Positions 50,909-59,590 of a stretch of 64,000 nucleotides of DNA are shown here, piece by piece. The DNA is taken from assembly GCA_017305635.1 (NCBI GenBank), contig JAFKKF010000010.1, forward strand, positions 186,001 to 250,000, in the 5' to 3' direction. A model generated the notes under the pieces. It was given only the letters and a program-made list of their open reading frames with translations, did no database searches and had not been told where the DNA came from. How positions within the stretch are numbered: position 1 is the stretch's first letter; each line of letters opens with the position of its first letter. Source of the DNA: Hyphomicrobiales bacterium. GTDB taxonomy: Bacteria; Pseudomonadota; Alphaproteobacteria; Rhizobiales; Kaistiaceae. A program made the position numbers and the translations under genes.

Positions 50909-51915
50909 GAAGCCGCTCCCGGCAGTTTCCGGAGACGCGGCAGGATCTCGCGCGCGTAGAGCTGCAGGAACCGGCTCTGGTCCGGGCCCGGCGCATGGAA
51001 GACGAGATGATCGAAGCCGTAGTCGATGTATGTCCTGATCGCGCGGACGTGCTCGTCCGGATCGCTCGACACGATCCAGCGCTTGGCGACGCGCTCGATC
51101 GGCAGGGCTGCCGCCAGCCGCTCCATCTCGGCCGGGTCCTCGACCGAGTGCTTCTCCTCCGCCGAGAGCGAGAGGGCCGCCCAGTGGCGCGTGTCGTTCA
51201 GCGCGCGCTGCGGGTCGGTATCGAACGACACCTTCACCTCGATCATGCGCTCGAAGGGCCGGTCCTTCAGCGCCGATTCCGCGCGGCCTGCCGCGACATT
51301 GGGGAGCAGCTCGTCGACATAGAGCGAGGCCCCCTTGCCCGACGTGCAGATGAACCCGTCCCCGGCCTTGCCGGCATACTTCGCGTTGAGCGGGCCGCCG
51401 GCGGCGATATAGATCGGCACCGGATCGGCAGGCTTGTCGTAGATCGTCGCGTTGACCGTCTTGTAGTACTCGCCATCGAAGCTGACGCGATCCTCGCGCC
51501 AGAGCTGGCGGATGAGCCTGATGGCTTCGCGGAGCCGCGCGGAGCGCTCCTTCAGCTCGGGCCAGGCCAGACCGGTGGCCGGCACCTCATTCAGGGATTC
51601 ACCGGTGCCGACGCCGAGGATCACCCGGCCGGGGAACATGGCGCCGAGCGTCCCGAAGGCGTGGGCGACGACGGAAGGATGGAGCCGGAACGTCGGCGCC
51701 AGCACCGAAGTGCCGACTACGATCCGCTCGGTGCGCGCCAGCACCGCCGCCATCCAGGCGGGGGCGAAGGGCGCATGGCCGTCGGTGTGCTTCCAAGGCT
51801 GGAAATGGTCGCTGACGAAGACGGAGTCGAAGCCAGTAGCTTCCGCCTCGACCGCGAAATCGAGGAGCATGGAGGGAGCGAACTGCTCCGCCGACGCCTT
51901 GTAGCCGAATCTCAT
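50905..51915 (-). CDS. fgd: F420-dependent glucose-6-phosphate dehydrogenase Fgd
   Basis: Oxidises glucose 6-phosphate and delivers hydride to F420, the main source of reduced F420 in mycobacteria. 336 residues with a striking match to Fgd1: [41 protein letters not shown] and [14 protein letters not shown]. Residues equivalent to Fgd1 H40, W44, E109, K198, K259 and R283, which contact substrate, are conserved as H37, W41, E106, K194, K255 and R279. This supports a true G6P dehydrogenase rather than a generic LLM protein. First gene of the fgd-cofE-ABC operon. Confidence 0.93.
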   Translation of the reverse strand: MRFGYKASAEQFAPSMLLDFAVEAEATGFDSVFVSDHFQPWKHTDGHAPFAPAWMAAVLARTERIVVGTSVLAPTFRLHPSVVAHAFGTLGAMFPGRVILGVGTGESLNEVPATGLAWPELKERSARLREAIRLIRQLWREDRVSFDGEYYKTVNATIYDKPADPVPIYIAAGGPLNAKYAGKAGDGFICTSGKGASLYVDELLPNVAAGRAESALKDRPFERMIEVKVSFDTDPQRALNDTRHWAALSLSAEEKHSVEDPAEMERLAAALPIERVAKRWIVSSDPDEHVRAIRTYIDYGFDHLVFHAPGPDQSRFLQLYAREILPRLRKLPGAAS

Positions 51916-51961
51916 GCAGGTTCCCTATCCGACGACCTGGACGGCAATTTCGATCACAGTT

Positions 51962-51977
51962 TTGACCAAATGGTCAA
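51962..51977. promoter_or_regulatory. operator-like palindrome upstream of fgd
   Basis: TTGACCA-AA-TGGTCAA, a perfect 7-base dyad with a 2-base spacer, 47-62 bases before the fgd start and just after the cupin stop. A closely related site precedes the LLM gene at 47267-47284. Typical of TetR-family operators; no matching regulator gene is in the window. Confidence 0.7.
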
Positions 51978-51995
51978 CGGTCGTGCGCTTCGCGC

Positions 51996-52397
51996 CTATT
52001 TCGGCGCAGCGTATTCCGCATCGGTGACGTGCTCCATCCATTCGACCGCCTTTCCGTCGAGCGCTTCCTGGATGGCGACGTGGGTCATGGCATTGGCCGG
52101 CGCGGCACCGTGCCAATGCTTTTCGCCGGGCGCGAACCACACGACGTCGCCGGGGCGGATCTCCTCGATCGGGCCGCCCTGCCGCTGCACCCGGCCAATC
52201 CCGTCGACGACGATCAGCGTCTGGCCGAGCGGGTGGGTGTGCCAGGCGGTGCGCGCGCCAGGCTCGAAGGTGACGCGATTGCCGGCGGCGCGGGCCGGTG
52301 ACGACGCGGAGAAGAGCGGGTCGATCCGGACGATGCCGGTGAACCAGTCAGCGGGTCCGCGGCCCGATGGCCGCGAGCCGCAACGCATGATTTCCAT
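51996..52397 (-). CDS. cupin, hydroxynitrile-lyase-like
   Basis: 133-residue single-domain cupin. Metal ligands H53, H55, Q59 ([16 protein letters not shown]) and H94 (APGEKHWHG) match, at the same positions, the Mn-binding residues of the Granulicella hydroxynitrile lyase; other stretches also agree closely ([30 protein letters not shown]). Family members also occur as aldolases or regulators, so the activity is inferred. It lies upstream of the fgd operon, with a 129-base gap before it from ubiX and no overlap with fgd. Confidence 0.85.
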   Translation of the reverse strand: MEIMRCGSRPSGRGPADWFTGIVRIDPLFSASSPARAAGNRVTFEPGARTAWHTHPLGQTLIVVDGIGRVQRQGGPIEEIRPGDVVWFAPGEKHWHGAAPANAMTHVAIQEALDGKAVEWMEHVTDAEYAAPK

Positions 52398-52526
52398 GGT
52401 CCTGTCTCCAAGGCGAGCCGGGCATCGAGGCGCCCGTCGTCTCTATCTGGCGCAGGACCGGCCTCGCCACCAGTGACAAGATGGCAAGGGGCCATGCGCT
52501 GGAGCAGCGGAGACCGGACCGAGGGT

Positions 52527-53102
52527 TCACCCCGCGCCCTGCCAGCGGGCGATGTCCGAGGGGAAACCGAGGAGATCGAGCGCCCGGCCGGCAATGTTCT
52601 CGACGATGTCCTCGACCTTTTCGGGCTTCAGGTAGAAGGCCGGGCTCGGCGGGAAGACCACGGCGCCCATCTCCGTCACCGCCGCCATGTTGCGGATGTG
52701 GCCGAGGTGGAGGGGGGCCTCGCGGACCACGAGGACGAGCCGGCGGCGCTCCTTGAGCGTCACGTCGGCGGCGCGGGTGAGGAGCGTCGTCGTCACGCCG
52801 GTCGCGATCTCGGCGAGGGTACGCACCGAACAGGGAATGACGATCATGCCATCGGTGCGGAAGGAGCCGCTGGCAATGGTCGCCCCGATATCGCGGACCG
52901 GGTGGAAGACGCTCGCCAGCGCCTTGACCTTGTCGAGCCCCGTGTCGGTTTCGAGCTGCAGGGTGCGCTCGCCGGCCTTGCTGACGACGAGGTGGGTTTC
53001 CACCGCCTGCCGCCGCAGCTCCTCGAGGACGCGGATGGCGAGCACGATGCCCGAGGCTCCCGAGATACCGACGATCACGCGGCGCGGCGCCCCACCCGTC
53101 AT
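52527..53102 (-). CDS. ubiX: flavin prenyltransferase UbiX
   Basis: Attaches dimethylallyl to FMN to make prenylated FMN, the cofactor of UbiD decarboxylases. 191 residues: FMN-binding GISGASGIVLAIRVLEELRR, IPCSVRTLAEIATGV, and RRLVLVVREAPLHLGHIRNM, which holds the conserved Arg/Glu. The C-terminus (AFYLKPEKVEDIVENIAGRA) is typical. Three bases after ubiD, so the two form a pair that supplies cofactor to the neighbouring decarboxylase. Confidence 0.94.
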   Translation of the reverse strand: MTGGAPRRVIVGISGASGIVLAIRVLEELRRQAVETHLVVSKAGERTLQLETDTGLDKVKALASVFHPVRDIGATIASGSFRTDGMIVIPCSVRTLAEIATGVTTTLLTRAADVTLKERRRLVLVVREAPLHLGHIRNMAAVTEMGAVVFPPSPAFYLKPEKVEDIVENIAGRALDLLGFPSDIARWQGAG

Positions 53103-53105
53103 GGA

Positions 53106-54494
53106 TCAGGCCCTCTCCAGGATCTGCTTCGCCCAGGCGACGGCCTCGGGCGGCACCCTTGCCCGCGTCGCCTCGGGCTTCATCGGCGCGGTCGCGTCGA
53201 GCGCGAGCTTGGCCGACATGCCGTCGCGCGACGACGGGTCAAGCCGGTTGCATAGCACGTCGGGGACCATGAACATGTCGGTATCCGCCTGAAAGCGGGT
53301 GGCGAGCGCCCAAAGCACCTCCTCCTCGCTGAAGACGTCGACATCCTCGTCCACGGCGACGGCGAGCTTGACGTAGGAATCGAGGCCCATGAGCAGCATC
53401 AGCGCCTGGCGGGCCTGTCCTTCCGCCGTCTTGTGAAGCGACAGGTAGGCGTGGAAATGGGTGCCGGACTTCGGATAATTCAGCGCCTTCAGGTTGGGCA
53501 CCATCTCCTTCAGCCTCAGGAAGACATGCGCCTCGCGGGCGGCCCGCCCGAGCAGCAGGTGCTCGGTCGAATAGCCGGGGATGATGTCGTGGAAGATCGG
53601 GCGCCGCCGGCGGGTGATGGCGCTCACCTCGAAGACGTTGCGGGTCGAGCGGAAGGTCGAATAGCCGGTGTACTCGCCATAGGGGCCCTCGTCCTCGTGG
53701 ACCCCGGCGAGCAGCCGGCCTTCGATGACGTATTCGGCATCCGCCGGCACCTCGACGTCGATGGTCCGGCACCTGACGAGCGGCACCGGCTCGCCGAGGA
53801 GCGCGCCGGCTATGTCGAGTTCGTCCACCTCCATCGCCACCTTGGCGGCCGCGGCGAGGTTGATCGCCGGATGCATGCCGATGACCACCGCGACCTCGAG
53901 GTCGCGCCCGCGCGCCTCGGCGCGCTGCAGGTGCTCCCAGATATGCCCACGCGAATGAAGGCTCGCTCCGAAGCGGTTCGGTCCCTTCAGCTGCATGCGC
54001 TGGTAGCTGAGGTTGCGCACGCCGGTGTCAGGATCCTTGCAGATCAGGACCCCCGAGCCGATGTAGCGGCCGGCATCGTCGGCGAAGTGCCGGCTGATCG
54101 GCAGCGTCGCGGCATCGATCGCGGCACCCGTCGCCACCACTTCCTGTACCGGCGCATCGGTGACCATAACGGGCGCGATCGGCTTCGCCACGGCCTCGTT
54201 CCAGCGCGCGTTGAACGCGCCCGGCTCCGCTCCGGCCATGCGGGCGATGCGGGCGCGGCTGGCGAAGATGTTGCTCACCACCGGCACGTCGAAACCCGCC
54301 GGCCGGTCGATCACGACGACCGGGCTTTCATGCCGCCGCTCCAGCTCGAGGACGAGCGCGGTCGGCTGGAAGTCGAGGTCGACCTCGCCGGGCACGCGCA
54401 ATATCTCCTCCCCGGGAAGCGCCTTGAGGAAGCTGCGCAGCGACGGACGCTCGCTTGTCTCGCCCGCAAGAATCTCGTCGAGCTCTGCCATCAC
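53106..54494 (-). CDS. ubiD: UbiD-family prenyl-FMN decarboxylase
   Basis: 462 residues. The family performs reversible decarboxylation of aromatic or unsaturated acids using prenylated FMN. The catalytic Glu-Arg-Glu set is visible: Arg region NLSYQRMQLKG, and the two glutamates within HEDEGPYGEYTGYSTFRSTR. The ordinary ubiquinone enzyme and the specialised decarboxylases cannot be told apart from this sequence, but its place beside an aldehyde dehydrogenase and an ABC/kinase operon suggests a catabolic role rather than ubiquinone synthesis. It lies five bases after the aldehyde dehydrogenase gene. Confidence 0.88.
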   Translation of the reverse strand: MMAELDEILAGETSERPSLRSFLKALPGEEILRVPGEVDLDFQPTALVLELERRHESPVVVIDRPAGFDVPVVSNIFASRARIARMAGAEPGAFNARWNEAVAKPIAPVMVTDAPVQEVVATGAAIDAATLPISRHFADDAGRYIGSGVLICKDPDTGVRNLSYQRMQLKGPNRFGASLHSRGHIWEHLQRAEARGRDLEVAVVIGMHPAINLAAAAKVAMEVDELDIAGALLGEPVPLVRCRTIDVEVPADAEYVIEGRLLAGVHEDEGPYGEYTGYSTFRSTRNVFEVSAITRRRRPIFHDIIPGYSTEHLLLGRAAREAHVFLRLKEMVPNLKALNYPKSGTHFHAYLSLHKTAEGQARQALMLLMGLDSYVKLAVAVDEDVDVFSEEEVLWALATRFQADTDMFMVPDVLCNRLDPSSRDGMSAKLALDATAPMKPEATRARVPPEAVAWAKQILERA

Positions 54495-54499
54495 GATCC

Positions 54500-56005
54500 T
54501 CAGAAGGCCGGCAGGCCGCGCACCGCGTCACCGGTGGCGGTGTCGATCCAAACCGCCTTCGGCTGGGTATATTCCTCGATGGCGTGGCGGCCAATGCCGG
54601 TGCCGTAGCCGCTCTGCTTGACGCCGCCCCAGGGCGCCGCCGCGTCGAAGCGCGAGAAGCAGTTGGTCCACACGCAACCGACGCGCAACCGGCGCGCCAC
54701 TTCGTGGGCCAGCGACAGGTCCTGCGTCCAGACGGAAGCCGCGAGCCCATAAGGCGAGCTGTTGGCCCGCGCTATCGCCTCGCCGGGCCCATCGAAATCA
54801 TAGGTCGCGACGACCGGACCGAAGATCTCCTCCTTCGACACGCGCGCATCGTCGGTGACGCCGGCAAGCACGGTGGGCTTCAGGAAGAAGCCATCGGCCT
54901 GCGGGCGCTCGCCTCCGGTTAGCACCGCGGCGCCTTCGTCGCGGGCGATGCCGACATAGGATTCGACGCGGTCGCGATGGCGGGCCGAGATGAGCGGACC
55001 GAACTCGACGCCCTCCTCCCGCCCCTCGCCGATCTTCAGCCGCTCGGTTGCCGCGACCAGCTTCTCGCGGAACTCGCGGGCAATATCCTTGTGGAGGTAG
55101 AGCCGGGTGACGGCGCAGCAGTTCTGGCCCTGGTTGCCGAAGCCGCCACGCACCGCCGCCTGAAGCGCGGCGTCCATGTCGGCATCGGCGAAGACGATGA
55201 AGGGCGCCTTGCCGCCAAGCTCCAGGGTCAGGCGCTTGAAGTTGCCGGCGGAGGCCGTGACCACGTCCCGCGCCGTCACGACGCCGCCGGTGAAGACCAG
55301 CCGGTCGACGTCGGGATGGCCGGCAAGGGCGGCGCCCGCGGTCCGCCCATATCCGGGGACGACGTTGACAACACCCTCCGGCACGCCCGCCTCGGCGAGC
55401 AGACGCGCCAACCACAGCGCCGTGAGCGGCGTCTCCTCGGAGGGCTTGAGGACGACGGTATTGCCGCAGGCGAGCGCCGGCGCGAGGTTCCGCGCCGCCA
55501 TGATCAGCGGATAGTTCCAGGGGATGATCTGGCCGACGACGCCGACCGGCTCGCGCAGCGTATAGGCGAGGTGGCGCGGCCAACTCACCGGCATCGTCTC
55601 GCCTTCGAGCTTGGTGCACCAGCCGGAATGGTAGAAGAAATGCTGCGCCGCCTGCGGCAGGTCGACCTTCTTCGCCGACGACAGGGGCTTGCCGTTGTCG
55701 AGCGTCTCGATCAGCGCGAGCTGGTCGGCATCCCGCTCGATGAGCTCACCCACCCGCCAGAGGATGCGCGAGCGCTGCATGGGGGTCAGGCCCGTCCAGC
55801 GTCCGTCGTCGAAAGCGCGGCGGGCAGCGGCCACGGCGCGCTCGACATCGGCCGTCTCGGCGGCGGCGATCTCGGCAAGCGGGCGGCCGGTTGCCGGGTT
55901 GAGCGTCGTCAGGTGGCTTCCGGAAGCCGCGTCGCTCCAGCGCCCGTCGATGAAGAGCTGGCGGGGAACGCTGGCGACGAGCGCGTCGAGTTCGCGGCTT
56001 TCCAT
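54500..56005 (-). CDS. aldehyde dehydrogenase family protein
   Basis: 501 residues, typical of NAD(P)-dependent aldehyde dehydrogenases. Catalytic Cys in FGNQGQNCCAVTR; general-base Glu in LTLELGGKAPFIVF; PWNYPL and FGPVVATYDF are conserved structural motifs. The substrate is unknown. Location directly before ubiD and after the ABC genes suggests it acts on an intermediate of the same pathway. Resembles betaine/gamma-aminobutyraldehyde-type subfamilies but not enough to name one. Confidence 0.92.
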   Translation of the reverse strand: MESRELDALVASVPRQLFIDGRWSDAASGSHLTTLNPATGRPLAEIAAAETADVERAVAAARRAFDDGRWTGLTPMQRSRILWRVGELIERDADQLALIETLDNGKPLSSAKKVDLPQAAQHFFYHSGWCTKLEGETMPVSWPRHLAYTLREPVGVVGQIIPWNYPLIMAARNLAPALACGNTVVLKPSEETPLTALWLARLLAEAGVPEGVVNVVPGYGRTAGAALAGHPDVDRLVFTGGVVTARDVVTASAGNFKRLTLELGGKAPFIVFADADMDAALQAAVRGGFGNQGQNCCAVTRLYLHKDIAREFREKLVAATERLKIGEGREEGVEFGPLISARHRDRVESYVGIARDEGAAVLTGGERPQADGFFLKPTVLAGVTDDARVSKEEIFGPVVATYDFDGPGEAIARANSSPYGLAASVWTQDLSLAHEVARRLRVGCVWTNCFSRFDAAAPWGGVKQSGYGTGIGRHAIEEYTQPKAVWIDTATGDAVRGLPAF

Positions 56006-56026
56006 GGTGACGGAGATTCCTTCTGG

Positions 56027-56929
56027 CTAGGCGCGGGAGACGCGCCGGCTGCGCGCCCCGACGACGGTGATCGCGGCAATCGCGGCGATATAGGGAAGCG
56101 TGAAGGCGAGGTTGCTCGGCAGGCCGAGGCCCTGCGTCCGGATGGCGAGGCTGTCGACCAGCCCGAAGAGGAAGGCCGCGAGGACCACGCCGCCCACGCC
56201 CCTGCCCCCGAAGACGAAGGCGGCGATGGCGATGTAGCCGCGGCCGGCGGTCACGTTGTCGACGTACTGCCCGAGCTCGCCGATCGTCAGGTAGGTGCCG
56301 GCCAGCCCGCACAGGCCGCCCGAGACGAGGATCGCCAGCCACTTGGTCCGCGCGATGGGCAGGCCGGAGGCGGCAAGCGCCGCCGGCGCCTCGCCGACCG
56401 CCTGCAGGCGGACGCCGCCGGGCAGGTAACGCATGTAGACGTTGATGACGATGGCCGCGACGAGGGCCAAGTAGACGAGGATCGAGGTCGAGGAGAGGAA
56501 CGAACCGATGCCCGGGATCCAGTCGAGCGGCAGGCCGAGCGGCGGCACCATCACGATCTGGTCCGAGGCGAAGCGCCCCTGCACGCCGAAGACGGCGCGG
56601 AGGAGGTATGTCGTCATTCCGACCGCGAGGATGTTGACCGTGAGGCCGGTGACGATCTCGTCGGTGCGTAGCGACACCACGAAGAGCGCGAAGATCGCCG
56701 CGGCGAAGACGCCGCCGAGCACGCCGCCGAGGATGCCGAGGGCCCACGAATGGGTCGCGAACGAGGCGGCCACGGCGGCGAAGGCGCCCGACAGCATCGT
56801 CCCCTCGAGGCCGATGTTGAAGACGCCGGCGCGCTGGCAGAGATAGCCGCCGAGCGCAGCGAGCAGGATCGGCGTCGCGAAGCGGATGCCGGTCTCGACC
56901 ATCGTCCAGGAAAGGAAAGCGTCGAGCAT
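56027..56929 (-). CDS. BMP-type ABC transporter permease (second)
   Basis: 300-residue permease of the branched-chain-amino-acid/BMP class, with eight or more hydrophobic segments. Characteristic features are LLAALGGYLCQRAGVFNIGL near residue 22 (EGTMLSGAFAAVAA follows) and GRGYIAIAAFVFGGRG. Such permeases pair with a second permease, a double-domain ATPase and a BMP lipoprotein; most known systems import nucleosides or related molecules. The stop is 21 bases before the aldehyde dehydrogenase start. Confidence 0.9.
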   Translation of the reverse strand: MLDAFLSWTMVETGIRFATPILLAALGGYLCQRAGVFNIGLEGTMLSGAFAAVAASFATHSWALGILGGVLGGVFAAAIFALFVVSLRTDEIVTGLTVNILAVGMTTYLLRAVFGVQGRFASDQIVMVPPLGLPLDWIPGIGSFLSSTSILVYLALVAAIVINVYMRYLPGGVRLQAVGEAPAALAASGLPIARTKWLAILVSGGLCGLAGTYLTIGELGQYVDNVTAGRGYIAIAAFVFGGRGVGGVVLAAFLFGLVDSLAIRTQGLGLPSNLAFTLPYIAAIAAITVVGARSRRVSRA

Positions 56930-56931
56930 GG

Positions 56932-58041
56932 TCAGTGGCTTCCCCGGGGGCCGCGTCCGATGAGGCTGCGCAGGCCGACCTGCGCGGCGACGAAGAGGAT
57001 CATCAGGCCCTGGATGACGCTCGATATCTGCGCCGGCACGCCGCTCGCCATCTCGAGCCCGATGGCGCCGGCATTGATCGCCCCGAAGAGGATGGCGACG
57101 AGGACGATGCCGGCCGGCGAGAAGCGCGCGATCAGCGCCACCAGGATGCCGACATAAGCGAGGCCGGGCGAAAGCCCCTCGACGAAGCGGAACTGGACGC
57201 CGAGCACCTCGATGGCGCCGGCGAGCGCGCAGACCCCTCCGCTCGCCAGCGCGGCAAGCAGCCAGAGCCGCGCCGGACGCAGGCCGGCATAGCGCGCGGT
57301 ATGCGCATTATGCCCGAGAATCTTCCACTCGTAGCCGAGAGGCGTGCGGTTGAAGACGACCGCGAAGATGATCGCCGCGGCCACCGCGATCAGGATGCCA
57401 CTGCCGATCGGCGTGCCGGGCACGAAGGGAAGGTGCGCGGCGGGGCGGATCGGCGCCGTCGAGCCGACAGCGACGCCGGCAGGCCTCAGCGGACCGTTCA
57501 CCAGCCACGAGATGGCGAGGATCGCGACGTAGCTCGACATCAGCGTGGTCACGATCTCGTTGGCGTTGAAGCGCACGCGCAGGAACACCGGCCACGCCGC
57601 CCAGGCGGCGCCCGCCACCGTGGCGGCCGCCATGGCGATGAGGATCTGCAGCCAGCCGGGCGTGCCGAGGTCGGCGCTGGCGATGATCGCGGCGACGAGC
57701 GCGCCGATATAAAGCTGCCCCTCCTGCCCGACATTGATGAAGCCGGCGCGGAAGACCACCGCCGTCCCGAGGCCGGTCAGGAGGAGCGGCGTCGCCGCCT
57801 TCAACGTGTTGCCGACGGCGCGCCAGCCGCCGAAGGCGCGCGTCGCCATGGCGCCATAGGCGGAGAGCGGGTCGATGCCCTGGATGCGGATGGCGATCGC
57901 GCCGACGAGCAGCGCGGCGAGGAGGGCGGCCGCGATCCAGCCGATATTGGCCGCCTGCTCCTTCGCGATACGGGCGAGCGACCGCGTCCGGGTGACCTTT
58001 GCCGGCTCCCCGGCGAGGTGGCCAGCAGCGACCTCGCTCAT
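56932..58041 (-). CDS. BMP-type ABC transporter permease (first)
   Basis: 369 residues with about eight to ten membrane helices after a 30-residue cytosolic lead. NupP-like motifs: AVVFRAGFINVGQEGQLYIG and FNANEIVTTLMSSYVAILAI. It overlaps the ATPase stop by four bases and lies two bases before the second permease. Same transporter as its neighbours. Confidence 0.9.
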   Translation of the reverse strand: MSEVAAGHLAGEPAKVTRTRSLARIAKEQAANIGWIAAALLAALLVGAIAIRIQGIDPLSAYGAMATRAFGGWRAVGNTLKAATPLLLTGLGTAVVFRAGFINVGQEGQLYIGALVAAIIASADLGTPGWLQILIAMAAATVAGAAWAAWPVFLRVRFNANEIVTTLMSSYVAILAISWLVNGPLRPAGVAVGSTAPIRPAAHLPFVPGTPIGSGILIAVAAAIIFAVVFNRTPLGYEWKILGHNAHTARYAGLRPARLWLLAALASGGVCALAGAIEVLGVQFRFVEGLSPGLAYVGILVALIARFSPAGIVLVAILFGAINAGAIGLEMASGVPAQISSVIQGLMILFVAAQVGLRSLIGRGPRGSH

Positions 58042-59588
58042 GTTCCCAGCGCCCCTGACATGGCGAGGCCGATGCGCTCGCGCCCGATCTCGCGGGTCTC
58101 GCCGCCCAGCAGGATGCGGCCACGGAAGAACACCGCGATCCGGTGGCTGAGCGCGAGCGCCTCATCGAGATCGCTGGTGACCAGCAGGACCGCGCGCCCG
58201 GCGGCGGCGAGCTCGCGCAGGCGCGCGTGGATCGTCGCCATCGCGCGGATGTCGACGCCGCGGGTCGGCTGCGCGACGAGGACGAGGGGCACGTCATGCG
58301 TCGACTCGCGCGCGACGATGGCGCGCTGGATGTTGCCGCCGGACAATTCGCCGATCGGCTGGTCGAGATAGCGCGCGCGTATGTCGAAGGCCCCGACCAG
58401 CCCGCGCGCGAAGGCGCGGAGCGCTTCGGCCCTGAAGAAGGGACCGGTGCGGAAGCGGGGCTCGCGATGGAAGCCGAGGATCAGGTTGTCGCGGAGCGAG
58501 AGCGAGACGCAGGCGCCGTTGAACAGCCGGTCCTCGGGGATGTGCGCCAGGTAGCCCTGGCGGCGCGCCTCGACGTCGAGGCCGGTGACGTCGGTCCCAC
58601 CGATGCTCACGCGGCCCGAGGCAACGTCGCGGATGCCGGCGATCGCCTCCATGAACTCGGCCTGTCCGTTGCCTTCGACGCCGACTATGGCCGTGATCTC
58701 GCCTGCCGCGACGTCGAGGTCGACGCCGTCGACGCACTGCTTGCCGTCGGCATCGGTCACGCGGAGCGCCTCGACGGCAAGGACGGGAGTGCCGGCGCCC
58801 GCCCGTGCGCTCCTTGCCGCGGCCCCTTCGTCGACGCCGAGGAAGGCCCCGGCGGCGGCCGCGTCCTCGCCGATCATGCGGGAGGCAAGCTCGGGGATGC
58901 TCGTCTCGACGATGGCGGATTCCGCCACCAGCCGGCCGGCACGCAGCACGCCGACACGATCGGAAACGCTGACCACTTCCTTCAGCTTGTGGCTGATGAA
59001 GAGGACGGTGCGACCCTCGGCCGCCAGCCCGCGCATGACATCGAGGAGCCGGCTTGCCTCGTCGGGCGGCAGCACCGCCGTCGGCTCGTCGAGGATGACG
59101 ATGCGCACGTCCCAGGAAAGCACCTTGAGGAGCTCCACCCGCTGCTTGAGGCCAACGGGCAGGTCGGCGACGACGGCGTTCGGGTCGATCGGCAAGGCGA
59201 AGCGCGACGACAGCCCGGCGACCAATTCCGCCGCCCGCCGGCGATCGTAGAAGATGCCCCTCCGGGGCTCGTGGCCGAGCACGATGTTCTCGGCGACGGT
59301 GCGCGAGGGAATAAGCGTATGGTGCTGGCGGACCATGCCGACGCCCGCCTGCAGCGCCGCGCGGGTGTCGCCGACGGGCAGCGGTCTTCCCGCTACCGAT
59401 ATGCTTCCCCTGGTCGAACGAACGACGCCGGCTATGACGTTCATCAAGGTTGTCTTGCCGGCGCCGTTCTCCCCGACGAGGGCATAGACCTCTCCCGCCC
59501 GGCAGGCGAGCGACACGTCGTCGACCGCCCTCAGGCTGCCGAACTCGACGGTGACGCCATCGACGCGAAGGGCGGGAGAGTCGTCCAT
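58038..59588 (-). CDS. BMP-type ABC transporter ATPase, two ABC domains
   Basis: 516 residues with fused nucleotide-binding domains. Domain 1 (to about 250): Walker A GENGAGKTTLM, Walker B IVILDEPTAVLPP, and a signature degenerate to LPVGLKQRVELLKVL. Domain 2 (from about 275): Walker A reduced to GVEGNGQAEFMEAI, lacking the Lys-Ser/Thr, with signature LSGGNIQRAIVARE. One canonical and one degenerate site is usual for this transporter class. I start at 59588 (MDDSPALRVDG); longer readings run into the BMP gene. Confidence 0.92.
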   Translation of the reverse strand: MDDSPALRVDGVTVEFGSLRAVDDVSLACRAGEVYALVGENGAGKTTLMNVIAGVVRSTRGSISVAGRPLPVGDTRAALQAGVGMVRQHHTLIPSRTVAENIVLGHEPRRGIFYDRRRAAELVAGLSSRFALPIDPNAVVADLPVGLKQRVELLKVLSWDVRIVILDEPTAVLPPDEASRLLDVMRGLAAEGRTVLFISHKLKEVVSVSDRVGVLRAGRLVAESAIVETSIPELASRMIGEDAAAAGAFLGVDEGAAARSARAGAGTPVLAVEALRVTDADGKQCVDGVDLDVAAGEITAIVGVEGNGQAEFMEAIAGIRDVASGRVSIGGTDVTGLDVEARRQGYLAHIPEDRLFNGACVSLSLRDNLILGFHREPRFRTGPFFRAEALRAFARGLVGAFDIRARYLDQPIGELSGGNIQRAIVARESTHDVPLVLVAQPTRGVDIRAMATIHARLRELAAAGRAVLLVTSDLDEALALSHRIAVFFRGRILLGGETREIGRERIGLAMSGALGT

Positions 59589-59590
59589 GG

